From the NCBI GenBank assembly GCA_009760855.2, contig WPIO01000060.1:797501-861500 (forward strand): a DNA stretch of 64,000 nucleotides. The letters are read 5' to 3'. The notes under the pieces are model-generated. The model had not been told where the DNA came from. It did no database searches and was given only the letters and a program-made list of their open reading frames with translations. Below, in pieces: positions 32,986-44,149 of the stretch. The translations under genes were made by a program, and so were the position numbers. Positions within the stretch are counted from its first letter, which is position 1. Each line of letters starts with the position of its first letter. This DNA is from Cristatella mucedo. Its lineage: Eukaryota > Bryozoa > Phylactolaemata > Cristatellidae.

Positions 32986-33329
32986 AGAAAGCTTCCCGTC
33001 CTGTCGGGACGCTCGGTGGCGGCGCCGTCGCGGCCGCCCGATCGCCCCGAGCCCGCTAGCGGCCGAGCGCGTCCCGGATGGCGCCATGTCGGCATGCCCA
33101 TCAAGCTCGGAAACGAGGCGGCGTACGGCCAGCGGGCGGGGCGCCGGTGGCGCGGCGGCCGCGCGCAAGCCAAGCCGCTCGGCCGCCCGGCGGGCGAGTC
33201 ACCGACGAAACCGTTCAGCGGCGGCGGCGGCGGGGATGGTAGGGGGGACGGTTTCGGGAGCTCGGCCGACGGCCGACGAATGCGAAGCGTCCACGCGAGC
33301 GTCGGCGCGGCAGCGAGGCCGGGAGCACG

Positions 33330-33425
33330 CCGGGACGGACGTGAGAGCCAACGAGGCCGCAGCGGCGGCGGCGGCGGCTCGTGAGGCCGCAGCGGCGGCG
33401 GCGGCTCGTCTGGCCGCCGCCTGCG
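33330..33425. repeat. CGG-rich tandem sequence
   Basis: GAGGCCGCAGCGGCGGCGGC repeats with slight changes and includes GCGGCGGCTCGT duplicates. Both strands give poly-Ala or poly-Arg frames; this is low-complexity DNA rather than a gene. Confidence 0.7.
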
Positions 33426-35083
33426 GCGCCGAGGAGCTCTGAGCCCTGGCTCGCATCGCCGCTTACGCCCGCGACGAGCGAGCGAGCGAGCGACGGGGCG
33501 GGAGGAGAGCGAGAGCAAGATAGAGGCCGAGCGGAGGAGCGTAACGAGGCGATGCCAAGGCAGCTTCGGCGGCGGCGGCGGCTCACCTGCACTCGTGGCT
33601 CCCTCTTCTAAGCACCCTATTGCAGCGACTACGGCTCCTTACGTGCGTGCGGCCCGGCAGGACGTCGACTGTGGGGCGTGGCGCAGCGCCCGGGGCTTAA
33701 GTGGCCGCTCGCGATAGCCTTCTTCCAGCCGCTCTTCAGCGCTAGCGACAGCGGGCGTCGGCGCAAAATTGCCGCCGCCCCCACCCGCTGCCAGCCCGCA
33801 AGAGGACCGCCGCGAAGGAACGCGATGCCCTTCGCAGCTGACTCACTCCCGACCGCGCGCGCGCGCACGCATGCGCACCCGATCGCTTCGTCAGCGGACC
33901 GGCAGCAGCAGCAGAACGGCTCCTACCCGCTCCGCCGCCGCCCCCCCCCCCGTGCGCACTCCGCACCATCTCCCGCGCGACCAGCCAAGTTTCCTGCTGT
34001 CCGTTGTAGATTCGTACTACGTTCTCGCGCGACGAATATAGCGCCATCTTTTAGTGAGCCAACCCTTTTTTCTGGGTTTTACCGGCGCTTAGCTGCAGCG
34101 GTCGGCGCTGGTGCCGGGCGGCTCCACTTTCAGGCAGCAGGCAGCGAGAATTAGCCAGCTGTCACGTGTCGCCTGTCGCAGGCGCGCACAGGCCCGCGTT
34201 CGGGTAACGACGCTTACTGGTCGCTCGCTCGTGGCACGGTCCGGCGTTGCATCGGCGGCCGGTGCAAGCAGTCAAACCTCGGCGCCCGCTTCGTCCTTAG
34301 GCGGACGTAACGAACGTTCGAGAAGCTGCGGCGGCGGAAGCGCCGCCGCCGCTTCTGCTGCCCGCGTAGATGCGGCCGCGCACCTGTCGGCTAATACGAC
34401 CCGGGCGCGCGGAGCCGGCGCGCGAGACGAATGTGCGGTATCGCCAGGGGCTCGCTGGCAGGAGCCGCCGCCCTACCTGACCGACGGCTAACCGCAGTGC
34501 AGGCCGCCGCAGCCGCATTAGGCAGGCGAGAGGGGGGCGCTAGCGCCGCCCAGCTGCTGCTGCCTCGGTGCGCGAACGATCGCTTGCGAGTGTGCCTGAG
34601 ATGCGACGCGCTAGCGAGGCAGTCTCTGCTGTTTGCTCTATCGCGAGGCCGCCGGAAGTGGCCTCTACTCGCCTTTGAGCCGGCGTCAGTCGCGCTGAAT
34701 AAAGAGGAGGAAGGGGAGCCGGGTCCGAGCTCGCGCGTCCGACGCCGCCTCCTCCGATGAGCTCCGGTGGCTCCTCGGTATGACGCCAACCGCCCGGAGA
34801 TCCGCATCTCGCTCGCCGAGGGCTGCCGAAGTCATCGCATCCGGGGCTCCCGCGATCGCGGGCGCGAGCCGTTAACCCAGAACTGCCTGCCTGAGCTGCA
34901 GCGAGTGCGCTGCGCCGGCCCATTCAGCGACGAGCGAGCGCGATTTTGCTCTGGACTCGGCAGCGGGAATCAAGGAGAAGAAGGGCACACGTGCGCAGAC
35001 ACTTGAGCGCTTGGGAAATTAACCTACCGTCGGAAAATAGCCTGACATTTGGTCTCGGCAGCGCGAAAGTTGCTCAGGCAGCA

Positions 35084-35091
35084 TGACGTCA
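35084..35091. promoter_or_regulatory. CRE-type site TGACGTCA
   Basis: A perfect palindromic cAMP-response element in CpG-rich DNA. An 8-bp match can occur by chance, so this is only a candidate. Confidence 0.3.
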
Positions 35092-35143
35092 CGCTCGAGC
35101 AGCGACTGACGCGTCGAGCGAGCGCTGGCGACGGTCGATTCGA

Positions 35144-35175
35144 GCGCCTGGCGCTCGCGCGCGAGCGCCAGGCGC
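35144..35175. repeat. 32-bp perfect palindrome
   Basis: The halves GCGCCTGGCGCTCGCG and CGCGAGCGCCAGGCGC pair without mismatch or loop. Confidence 0.95.
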
Positions 35176-35260
35176 GAAGCGTCGTCAGCGCCCAGACTTG
35201 CTCCGAGTCGGAATGGTCGCCTACGTTTCGAGCGGCTGAACGCGGGACGACGCGCGCGCC

Positions 35261-35303
35261 GCAATATTTTAATTTACGGCTCGGGTAAATTGAAATATTT
35301 CGC
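35261..35303. repeat. AT-rich inverted repeat in GC-rich DNA
   Basis: Arms AATATTTTAATTTAC and GTAAATTGAAATATT pair with one mismatch around a 7-base loop GGCTCGG. The arms are pure A/T-rich inside a CpG-rich stretch, unlike the surroundings. Confidence 0.88.
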
Positions 35304-37643
35304 GGCTCGTCTCAGGAGCGGGGCTTCTGCCAGAGCTGTGGGCGGTTGCAAACGTAAGCTCATCTCGGCATAGCTTCGCGCTGGAACTAAAGCTCGCTCG
35401 AACGGAGACCACGAGGCGGAAGGTGGCGAGCGCCGCTGCGTTAGCGGACGCCCTATTTAGCGAGCACTACCGGTCTGACTGGAGCAGGCCAGGGGCTAAA
35501 CCGAGGGGGGGGGTGGTTGCGGACGATGCGAGGCGCTGGGCAAGTGGCAGATCAATTGGCCAAACAATTCGCCGCCGCCGCCGCCGCTTTCGCTTTTCAA
35601 ATGCGCTGCTAACAAAGCCGCCGCACTTTGATGCTGGCGCGCTGGCGTCCAGCCCGTCCGTCGGCGCGAAGGTGCCAGTGCGCCGAAGGCGACGGGCACT
35701 CGCTCGCTTGCTCGGTCCAACGCCGCGCGAGCGCTCGCTCGAAACGAGCCCGGCAACGTGGGCACTTGTGCGAGTGCTAGTGAATCGGCATCGCTCGCGT
35801 GCACCGGCCTAGGCGCCAGCGTGGAGACCACTCGAGCGACCGTCTCGCGTCGCTACTGATGCGCCGCGAGTCGACGACGACGAACGGACTCGGTCGAGCG
35901 GCCGTCACTAGCGACGCCTTCGCGGGCCTCCCTTTAAGGAGATCGCTAGTGCCGCGCCGGTCGGTCGTGGCACTAGCGGCCGCTCGTCGCTCGCACTTTC
36001 GGCAGCTCTCTCCACCGCCGCGAGCGCGCACGCGTCTCGAAGTAGACGGCGTCGCGCCTAGGCGAACGTACGACTACCCGTCCCTCCTCCTCCTCCACAT
36101 CATCGCCGCCCGCGAAATTCTATCCCGTCCGTCGGACCCGAGAGCCTTCGAGCGCCGTTGCGGTTATGCGGCGGCTCGAGGGGCCCCCCTCGTGCAAGCA
36201 AACTAAATTAGGAATTCGACAAAAAATAAGCAAAAAAGAGGTAAAACAAATGCAAGAAAAAATAGAGCGCGTTCGCGCGAGCCGGCCGCTCGCACTTCCC
36301 GCCGCCGCGGCTGCTGCTCGCTCGGCAGCGGCCGCGGTCGACGTAGCCGCCGCCGCCGCCGCCGCCTCCACCTCCGTCGGCAGGAGCGGAAAGTGGGAAC
36401 TGGCCGCGCCCACGCCGCCGCGTTGCTGGCCCGCGAGCCGCAGCCGCCGATCGCGTCTGGCGAGCCGCGGCGGCCGCGCGGCGCCCGGTCCTGTTCTGCC
36501 TCGCCGCCGCGGCGATTGTCTTCTTCAAATGGCGATTTGCAACTTCTGCAGCGCTGCTGCCGCCGGCAGCGAGCTCTCGACCACGATTCAGCGGCCATAG
36601 TTCATAGTTCACAATCGAAGGTCCAGCAGCCGTCGAGCTCGCGGCGTCGTAATCGCGGTGCATCGCCGCGGGCGCGCGCGCGCACGGTCTTAGGCCGCGG
36701 CTGAGGACTGACTCGCCGTCGAAACGCCGGCTGCTGAGTCACAAAGTAGCCGGACGTGCACCGCTGTGGCCACCGTGCCGAGGAGCATCGCATCGCAGCT
36801 CGGCGGCGCCGAAGGGAGGCCGCAGAGGAAATGCCTTCGTGACCGCGTTCTGCGCCCGGCGGCAGCCAAAGCGTCCACAAAGATACGGACGGCGACGATG
36901 CACGTCGCTCGCGCGCTGCTCGGCCTCGGCCCCGTTCTAAGCTCGTCCAGGGTAAGAATGACTCAGATTTTCGCACAAAGACTTGCTTCTGAGAGAGCCG
37001 GGCTGTCATTTGGCGAAGCGCAGCGCAGATGGCCTTCGCAGCCCCTCTAAAAAAAACGCGGTTTTACCCGACGATCGCCGCACAGAAGGATCGTCGCCTG
37101 GCAGGCCGCAATTTAGACGTCGTCTAAAAAAAGACTCGTGCACGCTCTGCGGATCCCGGTCCAAAGCCGGTCCCGGGAGGTCGCCTGTTCAGCAGCGGAC
37201 GCGTGCAGCCCTAGCTGAGCAAACGATCAACAGCCCGCAGCTGGAGAGCGAGAGGGGGGAGGACTCCTCATCAAAAGCGATCCGCCACGCTCCCACTCCC
37301 GCAGCTCGCTCGCTCGCTCGCACGCACGCACGCACGGTGCCCCTACCGAAGCCTTGAGAGCCGCCGGGCGGGGCCCGAAGCGGCGCTTCCCGTTCAACGC
37401 GTCCATGCAGAGCGTCGCATCGCGAGCGACTCCGGAAAAAGTTGAATCGCGATCTTTAAAAAAGACAACGACGGCCCTCTCTGGGAAAGAACCGACGCGG
37501 CGCTGAGGGCGACGCGCCGCAAGGCGCCCGGCGACGCGCAGCGACGGCGGCCGCAGCAGGCCCGTCCCGGCCGCGTCTTCTGAAGGAGCGCCCGCCTTGA
37601 ATTAAAGTTGTTGCACTCGTCGCCCGACCGACCGACGAGTCTC

Positions 37644-37653
37644 CTATATATAG
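37644..37653. promoter_or_regulatory. TATA-like palindrome CTATATATAG
   Basis: This is an isolated TATA motif in GC-rich sequence. A 73-codon plus frame begins at 37703 but has no recognisable domain, so promoter activity is unproven in either direction. Confidence 0.25.
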
Positions 37654-38224
37654 AAGCTCTCTGAAAGTCAAGGCCAGCTTCACAGCCAGGCCGTCGCTGG
37701 GGTTGCGACTTAGAGAACCAGCCGATCTTTCCCGTTCGGCCCTGCTGCAGGCACCGGAAACGACTCTTTTCACTCTCGCATCCTTGAGTCATTTGCTGTG
37801 GCCAAAGACCACGGTGCTCAGCCGCTTAATAGCCGACGAGGTAAACTTTACAGCATCTTCTCAACCGCGAAGGATTCTTAGAAGGCTGACGTCCTCAGGC
37901 TTCTCGCTACGGCTAACACCCTAGGTCAGCGCTGCTGTCTAGCAGCCGACCGACCGACCGACGGGGTCTATTTGAATTGGCGGGCTCTCCAGTCTTTCCT
38001 CAACCAAAAGGATTTTAAGAAGTCCGCCGCCTGTCACGTGAGACCGACTCGGAACCGGAACTGCGCCGGCCAAAGGGGAAATGGCCGAAAGTAGTCTGCC
38101 GTGACACTGGGGATGCGAAGCAGCGTTATCTCAAGTTAACTCAGGTCCTTGGGACGCGAACGCAGGACGCGCAGCGCCGCCTAGCGCAGCAGCGCCGCCC
38201 CTCGACGCCGTTGCCGCTGCCGCT

Positions 38225-38234
38225 GCGCATGCGC
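38225..38234. promoter_or_regulatory. NRF1-type site GCGCATGCGC
   Basis: An exact match to the palindromic nuclear respiratory factor 1 motif, common in CpG-island promoters. Candidate by motif alone. Confidence 0.3.
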
Positions 38235-38620
38235 ACGACAAGTGACTGACAGAGCTGCCGCCTCGATGTGGCGCGGCCGGAAGCGAGTGGAGTACGCGCC
38301 TCGATGCCCGCAGGCGGTTAGGCCGACGGCGGAGGTGCGGCGACTGCTCGCAACGAAGATCGCTCGCGTTTTAAAATAGCGACTGTGCGAGACATTAACG
38401 GAGACCAGTCTGCTCCGAAGCCACAGAGGGGCGCGTGCAGGCTGCGCCGGCCAGGCCAGAGCGTGCAGCTCGCTTCGAAGCTAGAAGTGCAACTGGCCGA
38501 CCGTATCTGAAACACTTCGTGCTCAGGCAATTCGCACTGTCTAAACACAGATCGTGACCGGGGCCGGCAGCCAACCATCTTTGTAGTTCACTGACCACTA
38601 ACAATCACAGACGCTGCCCT

Positions 38621-38657
38621 AGCTAGCAGACGCTAGCAGACGCTAGCAGACGCTAGC
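38621..38657. repeat. 10-bp tandem repeat CGCTAGCAGA
   Basis: Between three and four consecutive units. Confidence 0.85.
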
Positions 38658-38920
38658 CGCTGAAGATGGAGCTCGCCGCTTCGGCGCGCGCGAGTTTCGT
38701 TGACATTCCTCCAGGTCGGACGATCCTCTATGGAGCCGACAGACCGAGAGATGCCTTGCGTCGAAGGCTGGCTAGCTGAGGCCGTGCGCTCCTTAGCCCA
38801 ACCCCGCCTGACCCCTGTCTGCGTCCTCGCCGCCGGCGCCATTTCCAAAGCCGAGCGAGACCGTCGCGCCGCCGAGGAGCCGGTGACCTCTGACCTCGCT
38901 GCGGCGCTCGAGCGGGCGAG

Positions 38921-38953
38921 CAGCTCAGGCGACGCCAGGCGTCGCCTGAGCTG
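38921..38953. repeat. 33-bp palindrome with 1-base centre
   Basis: The arms CAGCTCAGGCGACGCC and GGCGTCGCCTGAGCTG pair perfectly around a single A at 38937. Confidence 0.95.
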
Positions 38954-41019
38954 GACGAGCGCGACGGCGACTTGAGAGCTCTTATGCGTTTATTGCGCCG
39001 GCTACGCAGCGGCCGCCGCGGCCGAGCGGCGGAGTCGAGCTCGGGCGAACTAATTGAGTTAGCAGGGTGCCGCCGCCGCTATTCGTCGGGCGCGCCGCGC
39101 CCACGTGACGCGAGTGCAGCGGGTGCGCTGCTCGGCGTCGAGCGCGAACAGGTGGCCTGCGGTGATTTCCGAAATCAAAGCATTCCTCCGCTTTTAACTC
39201 GCCGTGCTGGGGCAGCTCCTCGAATCCCGAGCAAAGGACGGCGAGGGAAGAAACGGTGAGCGCCGCCGCCGCCGCCGCCGCCGCCGCGACCGCAGCCCGC
39301 CACGACGCGCCGCCGCCGCCTCAGCCCCTCAAGCTCGCTTCCCGGCGCTGCTCGCTCGCGGCCTCCGCGGCTCGCTCTGCGGTGCGAGGCGAGGGCGTGG
39401 AGCTCGCTCGCGCTCTCGCCGTCGCTCGCGCTCTCGCCGCGCCGTCGCTCGCGCGATCGTTTACGACCGCGCCGCCGGAGGGCCCGCGAACCCGGAGCGG
39501 ACGCCGCCAACACCACCACCACCCCCCCACCGGAGCAACGCCTGCCATTGACAGCGAGTCCATTGTTTTTTGTATGCAATAGGGTTTAAGGGGAACTGGT
39601 TCGAGGCAGACTGAGACGGCGTGCGCCTGCGTTACCGCTTCCGACGTGCGTCCAATCGGCAGCAAAAGCGGGAAAGATTCTAAACTGCACATACGATGAC
39701 TTAGAGCTTGCTTGGCCAGCCTCTTCAGCAGGGCAGAAGATGGCGTGACTTGGTCAGCGTACCTGGGAGTAGGGAGTAGGCTGCACCGCATTGCGACTCC
39801 AGAGGAGCGACGCGAACGCTACGCGTACGCCTCGCGATTAGCAAACATTCTCCGCTCCTAATTTCGTAGCATTTATTAAGCGCTCGCTTAGACTATCCTG
39901 TAGCAAATGCAGTTTCTGGCTTGTCATGATGACGGACTTGCACTGCCCTGGGGATGGGTGGCCAATTGGTCTCAAATAAATAGAAAGAAATTTGTCCGAC
40001 GCGGGCAGAAAACGAGCAAACACACACACACCACACGCCCACTGGCCCGACGCAGCTCACAGGGCGACTACGCGACGCCGCGGCGGGAGCGTGCGCCGGA
40101 AATGTCGAGTGAGGCAACGGCCGCCCCCCTCCGCCAAGCAGACGCTCGCTCGCTCCTCCTCCGTGCGCCGCGAGATTCTCGGCTCTGCGTCGTAGCGTCG
40201 GCAGGGAAAGCGTGCAAGCCACGACGACTGTCTGACGAAGGGAAACCCTCGGGCATTGGCACACAGAGCGCGCTAATGCCCAGCAAGAAAGGGATAGACG
40301 GTCGGGCTCGTTCGGGTCGGCGCTCTGCGCTAGACCCCGTCGAGATCCTGCTCAGGCGGCCGACGGCCATTCGTTCTGCAGACGAATTCGCCTAGGCGCG
40401 TCGGGCGACGTCGGACGGCGACAGGTTCTTTCCTGTTCGCTGCTCGCGACGGCTGCGGGCAGTCCAAGGTTTCGCTCTGCGAAGAGACGCGTTGTCTGTC
40501 CCGCAGGTTGCGGGATTGCAAATCGCGTTACAATTTCAGCGAAAAAAAAAGCGCCAGTCGATCTTTGCAGTCGACCCTTAGCCCACTGCTACGGGCCAAT
40601 GGCAGCTGACAACGTCGCCTGCTTTCTCGGGACAAGACGCCGGCAAACGCGGCACGCGGTGCGTGCGTCGCCCTCCCTCCCTCCCTCCCAATCGCCACTC
40701 CGGCCTTTCCTTCGGCCGAGTTTGTCGGTCGCCGACGAGCCGTCGCACTCGCGCGTCTACGACGTGCGAGCGCACAGCGCGCCGCCCGCGCGCGCGCTCT
40801 CCTCCGCTAGCCGAGAGCAGGCATCCGGAATCCTTGGGGCGCACGCAGGGTCGAAGGTCGATCGATTCGGAAGGTAGGAGCATCTCGTTTGGATTTTTCG
40901 TACTAAGCTACCTCCCCGCATGACTCTCCTCCCTTTATTTCTTGCAGCACCTCAGCGTCTGCATTCAATCCTACCACTAGTGACTTAATCTTGAAGTTAA
41001 TCTCACTGTCTAAGAAGAA

Positions 41020-41625
41020 TAAATAATAGCACTCTAACTCTAGACCCTATTCCTACTGTCCCACTTGTGCGATGCACAGGTCTGTTGCCATGCACAACTA
41101 GCATAATAAATATGTCCTTAGATTCAGGTCTTGTTCTTGCACCTTTCATAAAGGCTGTTGCTAGGCCACTCATCAATAGGTAGCACTTGACAAAGATAAA
41201 TCAAGCAACTTCCATCCAGTCTCTCTACTGCTGTTCTTATCGAAGACGCTGGATCGAGTAGCGGCAGCCTTCCTAAACTCTTACATCGAAACTTCAAGCC
41301 CAGGATGTAACACCAACGCGGGATTTAGACCTCATCCCTTCACATAGCTAGAGTTGCTTAGGCTATGTTGTAAAGACCTTAACAGAAAAGCTGACATGGA
41401 TGTAGAGTCTCATTACTTGTTTTTCTTGCTATTTCTGGAGCGTTTGATACTATTATACACCAAGTCATTCCCGAGCGCCTCTCATCTCGCCTGGGCATCA
41501 CTTGCACTACACTGCAGTGGTTCAGATCCTATCTCAGTGGTAGGCTCCAGAGCATTGATGTGAACGGACAAAGATCCTCATATTCTACGCTTTGTTCGTA
41601 GCTTCAAGTAATGATCTGGCGCCGG
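41020..41625 (+). mobile_element. LINE A copy, RT 5' half
   Basis: GTTGCCATGCACAACTAGCA, AAGCAACTTCCATCCAGTCT (RT finger region NFRPVSLL) and GAGCGTTTGATACTATTATA (motif A, FDTI) run in order. TGGGCATCACTTGCACTACA and GTGAACGGACAAAGATCCTC follow. It stops just before motif B. Stops and small deletions are frequent. It covers the part missing from the 2656-4140 copy. Confidence 0.82.
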
Positions 41626-41938
41626 TTTACGGCTAAGCAGCTTTTATTAATAAAGTTCACCAAAAACATACCGCTTTCCTGGCATTATATGCACAGAAAC
41701 TCATACTATTGAGCTCGGTATGCTACTTCTGGTGCACAAGAATGTAAAATATCTTAAATTTGTTTTACTGTCTTCTGGTAATTTTTCAACCGTTTAAACC
41801 TTTTGGGTTGCATTTAAAACTTGGTTGTCTTTAAAAAGGCAAGTTTCCAAAACATTTTGAAATTCTAACCCATTTTTCTGGTCTTCCCTCCGACGACTTT
41901 TTTTGGGTCACTCATTAAAAATTGTTACCAATTGTTAT
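41626..41938. other. No recognisable gene
   Basis: AT-rich DNA between the LINE fragment and the hAT MITE. Confidence 0.5.
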
Positions 41939-42129
41939 CAGCGGTTCTCAACCTGTCGGTCGCGATCCCTTTGGGGGTCGAACGGCCCTTTCACAGGGGC
42001 CGCCTAAGACTATGGGAAAACATGCATTCACACATTTGCACGCAGTAGATTAATTTTATGGTTGGGGGTCGCCGCAACATTAGGAACGGTATTAAAGAGT
42101 CACGGCATTAGGAAGTTTGAAAACCACTG
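41939..42129. mobile_element. hAT MITE of the SPIN/OposCharlie type
   Basis: The left end is CAGCGGTTCTCAACCTGTCG and the right end, in reverse complement, is CAGTGGTTTTCAAACTTCC. Internal blocks CCCTTTGGGGGTCGAACG, CCCTTTCACAGGGGCCGCC, TTTTATGGTTGGGGGTCGCC and GGCATTAGGAAG lie in the order known for SPIN and related hAT elements. Those elements spread horizontally among vertebrates and some invertebrates. At 191 bp it has no coding capacity. The expected 8-bp target duplication is not evident (ATTGTTAT against CCCTAGAT), so the flanks have decayed or recombined. Confidence 0.85.
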
Positions 42130-42149
42130 CCCTAGATCATTAGAACTCT

Positions 42150-42860
42150 AGTCACTGTCGTCCAGTCTCTCTTCAGGCATATTCACATCTCACATCCATG
42201 ACACTTTGAAGGCGTGGTGGTCCAGCAAGTAAACGATTGCATCGATTCGTAAAATCTCGTTTAGCGAGTTCCGATCTGGATTTACACCTAGGCATTCCGC
42301 CGAAGCTTCCCTGCTTCGGGTTTGCAGCGACTTTGTGAACAATTGTGATCAAGGTAGAGGCTCGCTGTTATCAGCAGCATTTGACACCATTGACGACGAA
42401 ATATTTCCCGAGTGCCTCTCCACCCGCCGAGGAAGCACTGGCCACGGTGCCCAACGAGATTGAGGCCTACGTTAGCGAGGGACGTCAGCGCGTGTACGCG
42501 CGTAAGCAGCTGTCGGTTAGGTTGGAGCCTTGAAAGCTCCAGCCTTCGGTCTTGGATCCTTTATTTTTTTTGTCTGTTCACAATCTATTTTCCAATTTGG
42601 CCGATGCCATTGCCAGACCCGACTGTGCTACCTCTACTTCTTAGCCGATGGAATCCACCGACGCACCGACCTTTCTACGTCTTTCCAAGCTCTAACCTTT
42701 AACCTTTAACCTCTAACTGCCTCTAACCTTCCTACGCTCCTCATTCGGATCAGTCAACCACGTGACGTCTGAAAATATTGGAAGAGTTCTCTCTCAAGAT
42801 CGGCTCTGCTGGCATCGCTCTAGTGACATCTACACGTAATGTGTGCCTACCGACCCGAAG
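42150..42860 (+). mobile_element. LINE A copy, RT core, decayed
   Basis: TTCCGATCTGGATTTACACC (SGF near the RT start), CAGCATTTGACACCATTGAC (motif A), CTTAGCCGATGGAATCC (a changed YADD region) and CTCAAGATCGGCTCTGCTGG (KIGSAG) lie in LINE A order with frameshifts. The catalytic YADD is lost. Confidence 0.75.
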
Positions 42861-43955
42861 CCACTTGTAGCCAGATGAGCTCATTCCTTCTTGCGCCGTC
42901 AGGTCGACCAATTTCAGCCTACGGAACGTCGACACAATGAGAGCTCGTTTAAGTGAGAGCGCGTGAGCCAAACTAGTTCGAGCGCTATGCCTCACGTCTA
43001 GGTTAGTTCAACTCTCGTTATTTTGGGACTGTCAACATGTGCCCTCACTGGTCTGCAACTAATGCACACTCATCGGCTCGTCTGGTCTCGCCTCAATGTT
43101 TTAGACGTTCTAGGCGATCTAGGTGACCTCTTAGCACAGCAAGCTGAACTGGCTGAACCAAATCGTAGAGAAAGAGAGTCAGCCTATACAGCCTATACAG
43201 CTCACATAGTCTTCCGGCTGGCTGGACAGTTAAAATGCACACTCTGCTGAAGTCATTCGAATGGCATGAGTGCAAGAGTGCAAACTCCCGCAAACTCTCG
43301 GGCTGGCGGCAGCTGGCCTCGCCTCAGCTGCTGCTGAGCAAGCGTATCGTGAAAAATAAGGCTAGCTATGCGCTTGGCATGAACAAAGTGGGATCGTTTT
43401 TCTTGAAAGGCAGTGTGTGGCGCAACTGCTTACGTCAGACACTGGGCTGCAAACGGGCACTTAAGACCAAATTGGTAGAGCATAGCCGGTAAAAAGAAAC
43501 TGCGGCAGGTAAGCGCTAATCGGAACCGGGTATTTTAGTTAACTAGGTCATGTGCTGGTGCACAGTTGCCAGGTTCGTGCACGAAGGTACTCGCAACTTG
43601 TAAGCATTGAACAGCGATTCTACTTTCCAAGCAATCGACGGGGCACCAATGGACGTCAGACACGCGAATGAAAAAGAGAAATTGATGCGGATTTGCTCCA
43701 CGAACCTCTCAAGACGACTATTCGAAAGCCGTATATGCTGCGAATAGATAGCACGCCATCGCGATGCTGCGACGAGCAGTTCAGCGGCCGAGAGTTTGAG
43801 CGCATTCCCATTTAAATCGCAAGCCATCCGAAATTGGTGTGCACGCGAAATTGCAAAAAAAAAGTTACTCGTGTCTGCCACGGAGAAGACTTCGCTCGAT
43901 CGTCAACTTTAGCTACAGTTGATCGCTCTAAGGAATATATCGCAGTATAAGTCAG
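42860..43955. other. No recognisable gene
   Basis: Frames up to 112 codons (43543-43881, minus) have no identifiable domain. Confidence 0.4.
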
Positions 43956-43959
43956 GGCG

Positions 43960-44138
43960 TCATGGCGTCGAGCCGCTGGATGGAGCGAGCGCTTTGGCCC
44001 ATGACCTCGGTCCCGAGGTCGTGGGTTCGAATCCTGTGGCGGGTGATTCTTTATCGCCACTGCAAGCGGTGGTGACAGCCGTCGAGGCTCTTCTGTCGCT
44101 ATGCAAAAAGAGGCTGTTAAATCAGCTAGTATTTTTAG
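43960..44138 (+). mobile_element. SINE S2 copy
   Basis: GACCTCGGTCCCGAGGTC, box B GGGTTCGAATCC, CGCCACTGCAAGCGGTGGTG, GCCGTCGAGGCTCTTCTGTC and AGGCTGTTAAATCAGCTAGT. It lies at the left margin of a GC-rich block. Confidence 0.9.
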
Positions 44139-44149
44139 CCCTCGGCGCG

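Larger units (their letters stand above)
30830..40915. other. 10-kb GC-rich, CpG-rich block around the bHLH gene
   Basis: Composition switches sharply to GC/CpG-rich near 30830 and back to AT-rich near 40915. Contents are one bHLH gene, one SINE S1, a GA tract, many short CGG, CGAG and CCGA repeats, and several large inverted repeats. Frames of 100-313 codons occur on both strands. They are rich in Arg, Ala, Ser, Pro and Gly and overlap each other, as expected when stop codons are rare. CpG-rich surroundings are typical of developmental transcription-factor genes in genomes that methylate gene-poor DNA. I saw no second gene, but short exons could be missed. Confidence 0.7.

Noticed and set aside
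32667-33518. 283-codon minus-strand frame with Ser/Leu repeats
   Set aside because: Built from the GA tract and CGG repeats; low complexity, no family signature.
42690-42720. TAACC-like short repeats resembling telomere sequence
   Set aside because: Only a few irregular units inside a LINE A fragment, so not a telomeric array.
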